Shown piece after piece: positions 1 to 12,986 of a DNA stretch of 64,000 nt; positions within the stretch are counted from its first letter, which is position 1, and each line of letters begins with the position of its first letter. Source of the DNA: Rosellinia necatrix (Eukaryota > Ascomycota > Sordariomycetes > Xylariales > Xylariaceae); contig JAGYVD010000010.1 in the NCBI GenBank assembly GCA_021209875.1, positions 1,426,001 to 1,490,000 on the forward strand, given 5' to 3'. The translations under genes were made by a program, and so were the position numbers. The notes under the pieces are model-generated. The model did no database searches. It had not been told where the DNA came from and was given only the letters and a program-made list of their open reading frames with translations.

Positions 1-3000
1 AGAAACACACCAGGAACCATATATGATGGGAGCCTCTCGTAAAGTTGTGCTTCTACAGACTGTACTTCATGTAAGAAGTCCATAGTGGGATGAACAATGA
101 GTGGTTGCTCCTCTCGCAACAGGTCTGTTGAGAGCCGAGCAGAACTGGAACAGACAAATGCGACGAGAAATTGGGGCCGGCCATTAGTTGCCGGGCTTAC
201 CTCTGCGACAACATCAAAGACATTAGGTAAACACTGGCGCAGATGATGTTCCACCTCGGAGAGTTCGATACGTTGCCCCCGAAGCTTTACTTGTGTGTCT
301 TTTCTGCCAACGAAGTGGATAAAGCCGTCTGGATCGTAGTACACTAGATCTCCCGTCTTGTATACGCGACTAGCGCCATTGAGACTTGAGCGAAGCCAGT
401 TGGGACTCTGGATAAACGCTGCCGCGGATGCCCTAAAGTCGTTGAGATAACCCCTTCCGATTGTCTGACCCGCGATGAGGAGCTCGCCTATACTACCAAT
501 GGGCAATAGCTTCTCGTGGTTATCAGGATCTACAACCCAGCAGGTGCAACCGTGAGGGCGACCGATATTACGAGGGCTTGCGCCAGGGCCGAGCGACGAG
601 TTGATGGTGGCAACTATAGAGCACTCAGATACTCCATAGGAGTTCATCAACCTGACATATGGGGACCACGTTTCAATATCAGCATGGCTCATCGGTTCCC
701 CAACTAAGATCAACGTCTCCAAGGTTGGCATCTCTCGCGGTGAAACGCAGCGAGCCACCGACGGAGTTAGAATGGCCCATGTTGCTGCCAACTCACTCGC
801 GGCTGCCGGGAGCCTGTCCAAGCGGTCGTTTTCTGAAGTAATACATATACACCCACCCACCAGAAGAGTGCTTAGATGATCTAAGATGCTGGCATCAAAC
901 TCGTACCCGGAAAATTGTAGAACCCGAGATGATTGGTTCAAGCCGAAGCCTTGAATGTGAGCTACTGCGCTCGAGCTGTACGAAGCATGATCGAGGATGA
1001 TGCCCTTGGGCTTACCAGTAGTACCAGATGTGAAAATTACACACAGCGCATTGGCCGGAGTGATACTAGGTGTGATCCAGGCCGAACAGGGTACATCGTG
1101 TCTACTCGCGAGAGCCTCATGACAGATCGCGATAACATCAACTCCGAGGTCCCAGTTGAATACATCTACTCCCTCAGAGGCTAGCATGAAAGGAGCTTGG
1201 ATTTGATGCAGAATTTCCCTCACTCGGAATTCCGGGGCTCTCGCGCTAAGCAACACAAACGCGCCTCCGGCCTTCATCACTCCGAGCTGAGCGACCACAC
1301 ACCACTTCGACTTTTGAAAACATAGAGGGACGAAGCACTCCGGACCGACACCACGACGTTGGAGATCAGCCGCTAGTACAGATGACAAATGATCAAGCTC
1401 CCCGTAGCTCAAGTTGCCATCCCAACTGCAAACTGCTGGCGCATCTAACTGCGCAAGAGACACCTCGTGAATGGAGTCATGTATGCAACGAATGGAATCT
1501 TTGGCCTCCGGACCTGAGTTCCATTTCCTCATTTCTTGGAGTTCTCTGGGTTGGATTAACTCGAGAGACGCTATAGTACGATGGGGGTTCTGGTCGATTT
1601 GGTAAAGCGTATGCTCTACTTGTCGAACAACTCTACGCACAAAGGACTCCGTCACTATCCCGGGGTCGAAAAAGACTTCAATATCGATAGTCCCAGACCG
1701 GGGCTGGAATACCAAAGCCATGGCGTAAGTGTCAAATCTACCAATGTCCGAAAGCTGGCTATTCTCCGTGAAGAGAGTGTGTGCAGCCTTTAATTCCTCG
1801 GCCTGTATCACGAGAAGGGTTTGGAATTGACATGCATTAGCGGGCCCAGGCCCCAGACGGCTGATATTTTGGAGGCCAAAGTGTTCGTACTTCATCATTA
1901 GAGCCGATTGGCGTTGAACTTCCTGCAATACCTCGGACACCGTGGAAGAAACTTCAAGCCGAATCCTCACAGGAGCGGTGGCAATGGTGGGACCAGTAAC
2001 ATCTCCTATTCCAGCTAAAGGGACTCCTCGGCCACTACTCGTTGTTCCGAAAACCACATCATTTGTATTAGCATACATCGATGTGGTAATAGCCCAGGCA
2101 AGTTTTAGTCTAGTAGCCAGGATGAAACTTGCATGCCGTCTCTGCCCTAAATCGATGTTTAAATTTACCGTCGATGTCGTCTTGACGATGTATTCAGGAT
2201 GCGGGAGAGAAGGAAACATGGCATTGTTAGTATCATTGAGTGTTTCTTTCCAGAATGTCGCCGCAGCTTCCTGAGTGCTAGACAGGTAGTCGACGAAGTG
2301 CTTAAAGGACTTGACGGATGGGTCAGATCCATGACGGTAGATTGCCTCTACTTGGCTCAATAAGAGAGCTAACGACCTCCCATCGTATATAACATGGTGA
2401 GCACATATGACAAACCGGGAGGCTTCGTGGGCCGAATTTGGTTTCACTAACAGCACCCGGCACAGGGGAGTTCCTAGGCCCATCTGCGAAGAGAATTGCG
2501 CATGAATGTTGCTGGTAACCGTGGTGCTTGTTTCTATGACTGGAATCGCATGTTGAACTACCTGGAAGCTTCGGAGCGAGTCCCCCTGCACTTGCACTAT
2601 CCGAGTCCTTAGAATAGGCTGGGCGTGAGCCACCCTTGCCCACGCCCCGCGCAGTCTTGCCAAGTCCGCATGTATGGGTAGTGTGTAAGAAAATGTAGAT
2701 ACGTATGCCTCAGGCTGTTTTGCCGTCAATGCTATCAGCCCTTCTTGGAGCGGTGTGCAGGGATACATATCTTCGATATCCTTCTCCCTGATTTTGCACT
2801 GATCGATCACACACTGGAAAATCAAGTCACGGAGATGTTTATTCTCCACAGATGAGAAAGGCATTCTATCGCTCGGTGGTGGAGTAGAAGCGCGTTGATA
2901 CCGAATGCGAAGGTTTTCCAAAAACCAGCTGTCTCTATTCAGTACACTGGGCGGCGGCGACTCAGTCAAACTTTGCGTTGGCGGCCCTTCAGAGTCTGTG

Positions 3001-6000
3001 AGCATAGAGCGCCCATCCCCAGCGACGGAGGTACCATTCGATGAAAATCTGTTATCGTTAATTAAATAATTGTTGTCTTGTGCCTCATCGCTCTCTTCGC
3101 TATCTTCGGCCTCGGAGAGCGCAGCTTGCCCCCGGATGGCCGGATGAAGAAGAATGTCGCTAACTGACAAGGGGGTTCCCAGCTTCCGAGACGAAGCTGC
3201 CAGCTTCATTGCAGTGATAGAGTCGCCACCAAGATCAAAGAAATCGTCATCAGGGTGAATGGTCTCAGGGTCAAGGCGGAGAACACGACCCCAGAGCCGG
3301 CGTAGGATTTCTTCTGTTTGGGTCAACGATAGCACACCCGCTAACTGTTGCGTATTCTTTGCATTCGAAATCTCTTGGTTTGACAATGAACTCGCTACTC
3401 CAATCAGTGCTTTGCGATCTATTTTACCAGACACGGTCATCGGTAGTGTAGATGCAGCAAAAAACACAACAGGGGTCATGTAACGTGGTAACCGCTCGGT
3501 GAGGTCTTTTCTTGCAGATGCAGGTAATGACACCGGACGAAGACGGAGGTTATCCTGTTTAACTTCTGAACTGACACTGTCGGAGGCCGAGCAATTGTTT
3601 GCTTCACCTACTTCATGATAATCGATGCCAGAAATGAAAGCGGAGAGAAGTTGTCTATCGGGATCATTACGGGGAGTAATGACCTCAACCACTACTGATC
3701 AGATTCCGGCCAACATTCTCTCAAGTGGAATTCAACTTCAGACAGCTCTATTCTTTGGCCATGTATCTTGGCTTGTGTATCCATGCGGCCAATAAAGTTG
3801 AGGCTCCCGTCCGGGTTATGTCGAACTAGGTCGCCTGTTTTATAAAGCTTCTGGGCTGCCGACATATTGGTATCACCGCTAAGTTGGCTTAACCATCCTG
3901 GGGGGTCAATGAATGATGCCGCTGTTAATTTCTGGCTGTCAAGGTAGCCAGATGTTACCTGGCGTGACTCGACGACTAGCTCCCCTATGCATCCTGGAGG
4001 CACGAGACCAGAATTGGTCGTTTCGGTAACCCAGAGTCGCGTGCCGTCTACAGCATATCCAATATTCCTTGGATCATCTTCGGGATTCAAAGGCCCGTGG
4101 GATGCAATGAATATCGTCGTTTCTGCTGGCCCATATCCATTGTATAGGGCTACAGCCCCTGCCCAACGCTGCACGTCTTCTCGTGTCATCAACTCGCCTC
4201 CAGCAACAATGATCTCTAGAGACGGCACCTCGTCCGGTTGGAGGATCTTCAGCACGGATGGGGTGAAAAAGGCCATATTCGCGCACATGCTGTTGATGCT
4301 CTGTGGAATGGTCGATAGCCGCTCGGCTTCAGACGGAATGCATACACAGCCACCGTAAATCAAAGTTGTGAATATTTCCATTAACGAAGCATCGAAGGTG
4401 AACGAAGCGAATTGGAAAATTCGCGTGCGCTCAGAGAACCCGAATGTCCCTCCATGACCCTGCAACACTGCTGTTGCTAAAGACCCATGATCCATGATGA
4501 TTCCTTTGGGCTCGCCTGTACTGCCTGAAGTATATATAATCGTCATACTATCCGATGCTGCAAGCACTGGCAGTTGAAAATCAGGGGATGGAAGTTGCAG
4601 CATTGTTTCAGCCCACAGCTCCTCTATTAGGACCATATCCACATCTGGAGCTTCAGAAAGAGCCATATAGTTAGAATCAAAAATGATCATTCGAGGGCGG
4701 CAATGATTGATGATAGATTTGATACGGCGCAGGAGTTGGGAAGCGGTGGTAGCCACTAGGACAGCTCCCGAAATCGTGATAGACAATAACGTGATAACTG
4801 CTCGACAAGACTTTGGCAGGCATACAAGAACTCGGTCACCCCGCCGCACACCTCTCCGCTTCAAAGTGTGCGCTAATCTAATGGCGACATCAATCATTTG
4901 GGAGTAAGAGAATTCCCCGTCCCAGGACACCAGTGCAGAGGCATGTGGCCGTGTCAAGGATTTACGCTTGATGAGCGCCGTCACTGTCTCGCCGACCAAG
5001 ATAGTCGGTGATGGTTGAATGTGTATTTCCGATACCGGTTCTAATGTTTTAATCAATGACAAAGAACGGAGGGGTACGTTTGGGCTGTCGATAAAAAGGT
5101 TAAAAGACTCGATAAGGGCGTTTCCCGCATTTCTTATATCAAACGCCGTCAATGAGGGCCAATAAAGAAAGCCAAAATTGATGTAACTATTAGACACATC
5201 AACGCTAATAGCAATATCATACTAGAAACTTCTTAGCTTTATTTGGCTAAAAAAAAAAGGAGGGAAAAAACCAAAAGGTCTCACTTCTGTTGGGTCATCT
5301 TGTTCGCGGAGCGACTGCAAGGGAACCGGCGAACCCGACAAGGGGTCTACCTTGGACACCCATTCCATTGATATGGCCGTGTTGAACATAGGCCGTTTAG
5401 CCTCATTAGTTCCGACACCACTAGACCTATAAAGAGGGAAATGATGATACGGGAGACTCTGTATGTAGTCCCGTTGGATGACGTTGGCAATGCTTTGCAG
5501 TGTTGCTGTTGAATCTAGCCGAATGCGACATGGCTGTACGCTGAGGCATAGTCCGATCATTCGATTGATGTCTTTCACGGGATTATCTCGTCCCGAGGAA
5601 ACGTATCCGAAGCAGATTTCGTCAGAGCTTGTATATGTCCGAAGAACCAATGCCCACGCTGCGCGGATGGCACACGCGACAGTTATATTCCTTTCCCGAC
5701 AGACTGTTAAGAATTCTTGGAACCTCCCGTAACTGAAATCCTCGCGAAGTAACTCTTCAGGGGCGCCGGTGTTTATGGTATGCGTTCTCACCGGAAATAT
5801 ACAAGGCTGGGAGCTTTTAGTGTAGGTAGACCAATATCGGGCACTAGCGGTCATATCCCGAGACATTTGATATGCAACGAACTCTCGATATGACGGGCCT
5901 GGATGCAGTTCTTTCAGAGCACATGCAGTCCCAAAGTCTCGCAAAAGGGTCTCTAATCCCGCCCCGTCGATGATGGCGTGGGATGCCTCCCAGGAAAGAT

Positions 6001-8407
6001 ATGAAACTCTGTCACCCGATGTACATATAATTAACCGATGAGGCAACGCGTGCTTCCGAAATAGCTCAACTGGTCCTGTGAACATTTCGAGTGCCTGTGA
6101 GTCGGTAAAACTCTTAGAGACTTCTCGAACACGTATATCTAATGTCGGCCGTCGTATAATTATCGAATGATACGCGGCGTCCGACGAGCAGCCTTCGGCA
6201 AAGATCGTGCGAAGGCCCGGGTGACAATGTACAACTGCACCCCATGCATTCTTAATCGATTCAATTGTAGGCATATCGACTTCAGGTGTCGCGATCTTGA
6301 AGAAGAACCGTAGATGATATGCCCCGGGCCGACGAATCTGGCCTATGAACATGCCTTCCTGCATGAGGGAACATGGATGGATATCCTCAATATCTTCCGG
6401 GCTCCAGAGTCCGGGTTTCAAAAATTCGGCCTTGTATCCTTCAGTACTCCATCTCTCGAGGAGTTCGAGGCTTCGAGTAGTTGGATGGCTACCCATAGGG
6501 GCATTAGATACTGTTGCATGTGACGAGGCTTCAGCAACCCCCTGGCAGGATAAGACGTCTCTTATACCAATGCGAATGCCTTGCAAGCGGCACCTTGCGA
6601 CGACGTCTTGCGCCTGCACCGAGTCACCCCCAAGAAAGACGAACGGCCGGTTAAGGCCTACCTGATCTCTAGGGCGTTTGAGAACGGAGCTCCAGATTTC
6701 CAATATCTGCCGTTCTAATGTAGTGGCATCTTCTAAATGCCTGTCCGAGTCTGAAATCTCACCAGTAATTTCGGAAAATGCTTCGTCGCTAATGCCCTCC
6801 ACCCATCCGCGAATACGTACGCGGTCAACCTTTCCGGAAGGTGACATTGGCATACAGGCAAGAAAAGCCCATATTGTCGGTACCATGTATCGAGGCAGGA
6901 CATCATAAAGCCTAGACCTAATGCCATCAACAACATGGCGCATGTTCGCGTCTTTGCGCCAGTGGAGGATGGAGATATCTTGTGTTGACGTTCGGTCGGA
7001 TGAGCCCATTTCTGGCGTGATGACAGCCACTAAATTTCCTTGGCAGCGACCGGCCTTGGGGACAAGAGCGATAGCAATATGGATTTCCGGCTCCAACGCG
7101 AGATGGTATTCGATCTCTCCGAGTTCAAGGCGTTGACCGTTCAGCTTCACTTGCGTGTCTGCCCGGCCACAGAATAAGAGTGTCCCGTCAGAATTCCAGC
7201 GAACGAGGTCGCCAGTCTTGTAGAAAACGAAGCCATGGAACTTGGGGTCGTTTTTGATGAACTCAACGTCACTGACAAACACTTGTGACGTGCGTATGGG
7301 GTCTTTGAAGTACCCCTGTCCAACTATAGGACCAGAGACCAGAAGCTCTCCAATTGCCCCAACCGGTACAAGCTTGTTATGGTTTCCTGGCATGACGACC
7401 CAACACGCAGCAGAGTTCGGCGGGCTGATATTGAGAGGATCCGCATTTGGATTATCTATTTCTCTCGTCGACGAGTTGATTGAACATTCGCTTGGACCGT
7501 AGAACTGAAATAATCTCAGACGATGAGACCAAAGAGTGACCAGTTCCTTGGTGAAAGCTTCGCCTCCGAGACATAGCGTTTTTAGGTTCGGCACAGAGTC
7601 GGGATCGAGTTTCCGTACAAGCGATGGAGTCATAACTGCGTGGTTTACTCGGTATTTTTCTATACAAGCCGACAGATCCCCTTCAACCTCTTCGGATTTC
7701 GGTACACAAACACATGCACCAGATCCGAGACTGGTACAGATTTCGAGGAGAGACATATCAAAGGTATGAGCCAACATTTGCAGTACTCTGCTGCTACGCC
7801 CGAAATTCCATTCCGGCGCTCTTTTTAGAGCACCAGTTAAGAAAGATGAGTGCGATATGACACAGCCCTTAGGCTGCCCCGTTGACCCACTGGTGAATAT
7901 GAGATAGAACATATCCGAGGGATTTGCAAGAGACTTGGGTGGTTCATTGCAGTCTGGGAGAGACATGATGTAGTTCTCGTCAATAGGAAGCCATTTGACG
8001 CGCCCTTCCCATCTTGGTCCGAGAGTAGACGTAGTTAAGAGTAATGGAGGTGTAATCTTATTGATAATACTCTCACTGCGACCTTCCGGGAGGTAGGGCG
8101 GAACACTTACGAAGGCCCCGCCAGCCATTGAAACAGCTAATATAGAGACAATTGACCAAGTAGACCGTTCGAAGCTCAAGGGGATGACTGCTCCTGGACC
8201 AACTCCATGGCTCTGAAGGTATGTAGAGAGCCGTGATGATAATGCCGAGAGTTTCCCATAGGTGAGTTGGGCGTCCCATGCATCCACTGCAAGAGAAGAA
8301 GGCTGATCAATTGCATGCCGGGCCACCACATCGTGAAAACATTCCATCCAGGGCTTGGGTACATTGGAATTGAAGTCCCAGATCTGATCAATGTGGATGC
8401 TGCTCAT
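1..8407 (-). CDS. Multimodular nonribosomal peptide synthetase, partial and frameshifted (A-T-C-A-T-C-A...)
   Basis: Assembles a peptide from activated amino acids. Reading down the minus strand: A1 (about 8350-6900, with FTSGSTGQPKG, FYGPSEC and YKTGDLVR), T1 (LGGDSV near 6630), C1 (about 6440-5130, active-site motif SHAIIDG near 5970), A2 (about 5010-3790, IYTSGSTGEPKG, YKTGDLVRHNPDG), T2 (LGGDSI near 3215), C2 (about 2790-1620, HHVIYDG near 2390) and A3 (about 1500 to the edge, IFTSGTTGKPKG). All three A domains keep the Asp of the substrate pocket (FDMS, FDAS, FDAS), so alpha-amino acid substrates are expected; identities are not called. One 63-bp intron lies inside C1. The frame breaks once after A2 (about 3692-3700); beyond it the frame is open to the window edge. 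The first in-frame ATG is at 8407, but C-domain-like sequence continues upstream in frame without an ATG, so the start is uncertain. The gene may be an inactive relic. Confidence 0.9.
3692..3700 (-). other. Frameshift in the NRPS gene between A2 and T2
   Basis: The A2 frame ends at a TAG just after the residues ECWPESDQ. The adjoining sequence resumes in another frame with VVVEVITPRND, the normal continuation of the A-domain C-terminus. One base appears to be missing; there is no room for an intron because family similarity is continuous across the point. It is either a real mutation or a sequence error. Confidence 0.8.
5222..5284 (-). other. Intron in the NRPS gene
   Basis: A 63-bp phase-0 intron with donor GTGAGA and acceptor TTCTAG on the minus strand. 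Removing it joins DDPTE to YDIAIS, which restores the conserved C-terminal part of condensation domain 1. Without splicing, the reading frame ends in the acceptor region. Confidence 0.85.
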
Positions 8408-8494
8408 GAAGTTGACATCACCCACAAGTAAACCTGACTCATCGGGGACGACACCAGCTAGAGATGAGAGCACTTCGATAAATGTTGCTGCCAA

Positions 8495-9617
8495 GTTGCT
8501 AGCTTGATTCTCGGAGAGTAAAGATTCTGTATAGCTTAAATAGGCGCTAGTGGTACACCTGCCACGGCGCCACGGCTGCCATTGTTCTCCTCGAGGACAC
8601 TCACTTCTGCTCGCTGTTACGCTTTATAGATGGACATCTTCACACGTCCATAACCCATAGTAAGGTTGCAGAAACCGCCGATTGAGCTGATGCGAGGGTG
8701 ATGCGAGGGTGATTCCCTTCCAGTTTTTGTTATGAAGCTATAGTCGACTATCATTATCCCCACAGCCGTTATCAACTCAGCCGTACTGGAAAGCCTTCCT
8801 GGTGGCGGCCACAGCTTATGGAATAATCATTCCTGGTTAACGCGGATTGCTAGGATGACTAGTTTATTTTGCTGTCATGAGTTCATTATGGACACCCTGT
8901 CATGCCGGAAGGGGTCCGCCCATTCAGGCCTCTCAAGCTTAGAGTGGCATTGCCAACGTATTTGGGAAGGAACGCACACATCATCGTCGGCGTTACTCCT
9001 CTAGTAGGTATTTAGCCAGCAAGAATATTCACCCCCGCCGTTGGTTGATGAATACTGAATTGCTTTATTGAGTATAACGTTAATACAATTTAGGTTCTGT
9101 GGCAGTAGTGTGGGTAGGCTTGGCATATGAACTGGGGATCCCTGATCTGGGAGATCTCCCAAGCACTGGATGCACGCAAGCTAAGTGCGAGTCCGATACC
9201 GCACTTACACGCGCTACGCGCGCGGGTCAGGACCGATCCCCAAGATCGTTCCTAGCACGTGATCTATGTACGTAAATACATACCTGTAGCTTACTACACC
9301 ATATAGATGCTTCTTAGTGAATTCGATCATCCGTACTAAAACACCCAGAGTATCAACAAGCTTCTTGTGATCAATGAATCTTCCCTTAGGTCGATCCACT
9401 CCTCCGTCAAAGGTTCGCAATCGGTTGTATTCTCAACTCCAGTAGCGATCAACGTGTTGTGATCAGCGCCAATGATAGTGGCCGTGAGCCGTCTGACGCG
9501 ACGATTATCTGCTGCATTGTCCCGAGCCCTAGTTCGATGTACCGGGCTTGATCATATCTCCCTTAGGACCGCCGTAGTTAATTATACCATGCAGTATTCA
9601 ACCTATTAGTATGTAGC
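8495..9617. other. Intergenic region upstream of the NRPS; no gene seen
   Basis: About 1.1 kb of mixed composition without a supported gene. The first 40-60 bases are still in frame with the NRPS and read like the end of a condensation domain. A tandem GATGCGAGGGT duplication lies near 8690-8712. The NRPS promoter should be here, but no confident TATA box or regulator site was identified. Confidence 0.5.
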
Positions 9618-10475
9618 TCAAATAGGTCGGAAACAAGACAGTACCGGGTCCTCAAATGTGATATATCTACTGTCCGTTGTGCCAACCCCTAGTTGGCCTC
9701 TGGGCTTGCTGTTCTCAAAGAGGGCTTCTGTAAGACCGGACACAAGGATGTCTCTTACATTGCCCCCGTTTTTGAATACCCAACGGTTGGAGTCGCTGCT
9801 CGATTCTAGAGCCTGATGAATGATTTTCTCCAACTTATCTCGACCTTTGAGTTGAATAGGTAGTGTGGCAATCTGACGCATTGTGTTGGCAATGGAAGCC
9901 TTGACTTCCATCACATCCTGAGAGCCGTCATCGGCGTCCGCGCCGACACTGTTCAAGGGCGTGATAATATTATGGCTAATTAGTTTGGATCCCCAATGGT
10001 CTTGTTGACAAAGTTCGAGACCCAATACTCTGTTAGTCTGGTCCAGCGCCAACAGAGATAAAAAGCGGTTATTGCCAAGCTGAACCTTGTGGAGAAGAAA
10101 CCGTAATATAGGATTCAGCGCAGAAAGTTTCTTCGAGAGATCGGCCATTATTTCGATCAAAGGCCGCACCGAGGGAGTTGTGGGATCACTTATGCCTTGG
10201 CTCGGCAGGGCCCTCGGTGTTGGAATCTTGGGCCGGGTATCCGGGGACGAAGGCCGCTGCGCTAGCTGTTGGTCCGTGTGGGTTTCTACGTTGGCAAGAA
10301 CCTTGGATGTGGTCTCATCCCGCCGAATTGCCAAGTCCATGTCTCTTGACGGACGTGCAATGTTTGATCGCCAATGGCGTGAATTGGTAGGGTTCTTCTG
10401 GTATATATTGCTTTCAAAGAACTTATTGTGCATTCTGCATCTGAAATTTTTGTACCTGTAATTATTTATCAGCAT
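9618..10475 (-). CDS. Hypothetical protein, 285-codon open frame
   Basis: I do not recognise this protein. The open frame is long for chance. It has a basic, low-complexity first third (about residues 1-110, rich in Arg, Ser, Thr and Pro) and a more globular remainder with hydrophobic stretches such as LNPILRFLLHKV and LGNNRFLSLLALDQ, followed by a polar helix-like segment near IANTMRQIATLPIQLKG. It looks like the C-terminal half of a larger fungal protein, possibly a regulator, but no zinc cluster or other diagnostic motif is visible. The true start is unclear; an intron may precede MADLSKKLSALNP. It lies upstream of the NRPS in the same orientation, so a link to that cluster is possible but unsupported. 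Confidence 0.4.
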   Translation of the reverse strand: MLINNYRYKNFRCRMHNKFFESNIYQKNPTNSRHWRSNIARPSRDMDLAIRRDETTSKVLANVETHTDQQLAQRPSSPDTRPKIPTPRALPSQGISDPTTPSVRPLIEIMADLSKKLSALNPILRFLLHKVQLGNNRFLSLLALDQTNRVLGLELCQQDHWGSKLISHNIITPLNSVGADADDGSQDVMEVKASIANTMRQIATLPIQLKGRDKLEKIIHQALESSSDSNRWVFKNGGNVRDILVSGLTEALFENSKPRGQLGVGTTDSRYITFEDPVLSCFRPI

Positions 10476-10556
10476 AGACGCAAATGTATAAATTTGTGTA
10501 TATATACGTATTCAACTTCTGATGATTGGCTCGAAAAAGGTCACCCTCGGTCGCTG

Positions 10557-11123
10557 TCAAAAAGACAGGCCCCGATGTAGCTGGGCGATGTATCTAATTG
10601 ATTCTTGTGGTCCATAATTCACTTGTTGAACAAGCTGAACAACGTACGAGGCGCTGTCAACAAGTGAAGAACCATCGGCCACTGGTTCCGAGGAATATTT
10701 GGCCCAGCGCACAAACACATTGAATTTTGTCTCATGGTCAAGATATATCGAACGATAGGGTTCAATTGATGAGCAGCAGAAGATGTCAGGCATAATTTGC
10801 TTCGAGGTCTATTACCAAGATGTCAAGGCGTAGAAGGCATAGATGTGTAAGAGGTAACCCAAAGCGAGTGTCTTGAACAGAGCCTGGAATTAGAGCAGGG
10901 AAGCAATGAATATCTGCTGTATATTATCTCTCCAAGAGATGGGACCATGATGAGCGGGGTCGTGGGTATGTACTTGAAGAAAAGGCAATACTTCGCTACG
11001 ACAATCGAGATTCAACACCGTTCCTTTGATGGAATATTCTGGGCAGTTTAAGGCAATACTCCATGTGGCTGAGACAGCATTCGCCCAACTTCCCAATAGT
11101 AGAAGACCACAAGGCGTATTCAT
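10557..11123 (-). CDS. Two short hypothetical ORFs, possibly exons of one gene or a decayed gene
   Basis: Two minus-strand frames (11123-10890 and 10793-10557) encode 77 and 78 residues. The first begins at an ATG with a hydrophobic start resembling a secretion signal (MNTPCGLLLLGSWANAVSA). The second ends in QESIRYIAQLHRGLSF. They could be exons of one gene that also includes the 285-codon frame downstream, but I could not find a convincing donor/acceptor pair joining them. No family is recognised. They may equally be remnants. Confidence 0.25.
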
Positions 11124-12986
11124 CAGGTAGAAACTAATCCTGAACGTGCGTGGCGTCTTTACCCAAGAGAATCTTCCAATAGAAGAGCTAAGGTTGCTAA
11201 ATATGAATCACCTTATTGAGGTAATAAGTCCGTCATGAGATGAAACAAGGCTGTAGTTTACCCTCCATCACCGCAGTCCAAGACCGATAACCGTGGAACT
11301 TGATCATCGGCAACTACTTAGACTGATCTTCACCCCCGGGATCCCTAGCCGGAATTCCTAGCCGGAATTCATCTAGCCTAGAAACTGCTAGCGTACCCGA
11401 ATTCTCGGTTCGGCTCGAGCTCTCTAAGCTAAGAGCCGCGTACGCGCTAAAGTAACTTAAATTTGGTACTTAGACCTCCCAGTCTAAGGTCCTAAGACAA
11501 CAATATATACGTACCCCCGTGCCCTGCGAAAGTAGGTAGTGGGTATATGTATTTGAATAAGCAATTACCAACACGAGGGGTAAGCCGAATTCACTACATA
11601 CTTAGGCCTTAAGGGGGTAGTGATCTGATATTTGCAAGCCTATGGACTACACCCTCCCCTTCCTCTCAGACTTAGAACCATAGTATTTCGGACCCCAAAA
11701 TCGAGCCCTTTAATGTACCACCCACAATATCCGGGGAAGGAGAGGAGGGGTTACCGTTGTAGGCCGTACTTTATTCTAACTTAATGTAAGATACGAAGAT
11801 GTTGGTGGGAAAAGGAATGACTGGCGTTGATTGTGGTAAAAAGAAGCGGTGCAGCTTACATTTAAAAGGAGAGCGGGGGTGCGGCAATGCACTAGAGGAG
11901 ACTAAGGACGCGACCATCATGAGCCGCTGAACGCTACCACAACAATGAGAATGGAATTTAGGGATGATGGACGCTTCAATGACCACGGTTGATGGACAAT
12001 CATTCTGTCTATATATATCAGCAGAACGAGAGAAAGAAAGGGAGCCACTGATGCATGTAGAAACAGTGATTGTGGCGTGCAGTTGCTAGGCATGACATCT
12101 TGGTATACACATCATTCGTTACAAGATTCACGAAATCTGGCCCAACGTTTGACATGTTTTGAAATATATGTTTTTAATTAAGTCCTGATTTGAATTGATT
12201 TTCTCTGTTTCGTTAAGAGTGTATGAGAATTATGTATTGCAGAATTGGAGATACGACTTGGAATCCTATATTTATGTCATCGTGCTTCACAACACCCATA
12301 CAGGTGGCCAGTACAGGAACCATACATATCATTAAATTTCCAGAGTAGGTTAGCTTGGCTAGTTATGTGTAAATATTTCTCTCATAAATCGTGAACCTGA
12401 ATATGTTGATATTGCGTCTAATTAAGTGTTCCCGGGCCCTTACCAATTAATATAGGTCCCAAATCCATACTATTGAGGTGGTGACACAGTACCTTTTCCC
12501 CACTTGTAGTATGAAGCCCTTGTTCTTTATGTTGGTAAAATATGAGGTTGCAAACAATTTCAACATCGTGAAGTCTGCCGTCGCCCCTCGAGACACGCGG
12601 GTCCTCAAGGCTCGGCAGCACACCATTGGCTCAACATATGTAGCAAGTACCTTGGTCTCTGCCTATCTAATCCATAGATTATTAGGAGTAGCAGTAGTAC
12701 TACTGTCCATTACCTAGTCTTGTACCTTGAAGGTTCCTCCTCTATTCCCTCACCCACCTTTTTCTGCCCACAATCTCTTCAGAAATAAATCCTTCAAGCC
12801 CTTTCCCCCACAATCTACCAACTTGCTCACTCTACAATTTTGCCGTAGAGTACACCTCACAGCTTCATTCCCCTTCTCTGTTCTTCATTTCTTCACTTCC
12901 TCCCGCGTGCTTGGCCTTCGCAATTCGTTGATCCGCATCGTTCTTTACGGCGCTAAATCTCCAGCTTATTACAAGCTATCGCCGAA
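11124..12986. other. Intergenic region; no supported gene
   Basis: About 1.9 kb without a coding frame I can support. It contains a stretch dense in six-base palindromes at 11335-11422 with a tandem CTAGCCGGAATTC duplication. The last 250 bases before 12987 are pyrimidine-rich, as is common in promoters and 5' leaders of fungal genes, and probably hold the promoter of the next gene. Confidence 0.5.

Noticed and set aside
2323..2643. 106-codon minus-strand frame
   Set aside because: Out of frame with condensation domain 2 of the NRPS, whose correct frame carries HHVIYDG here.
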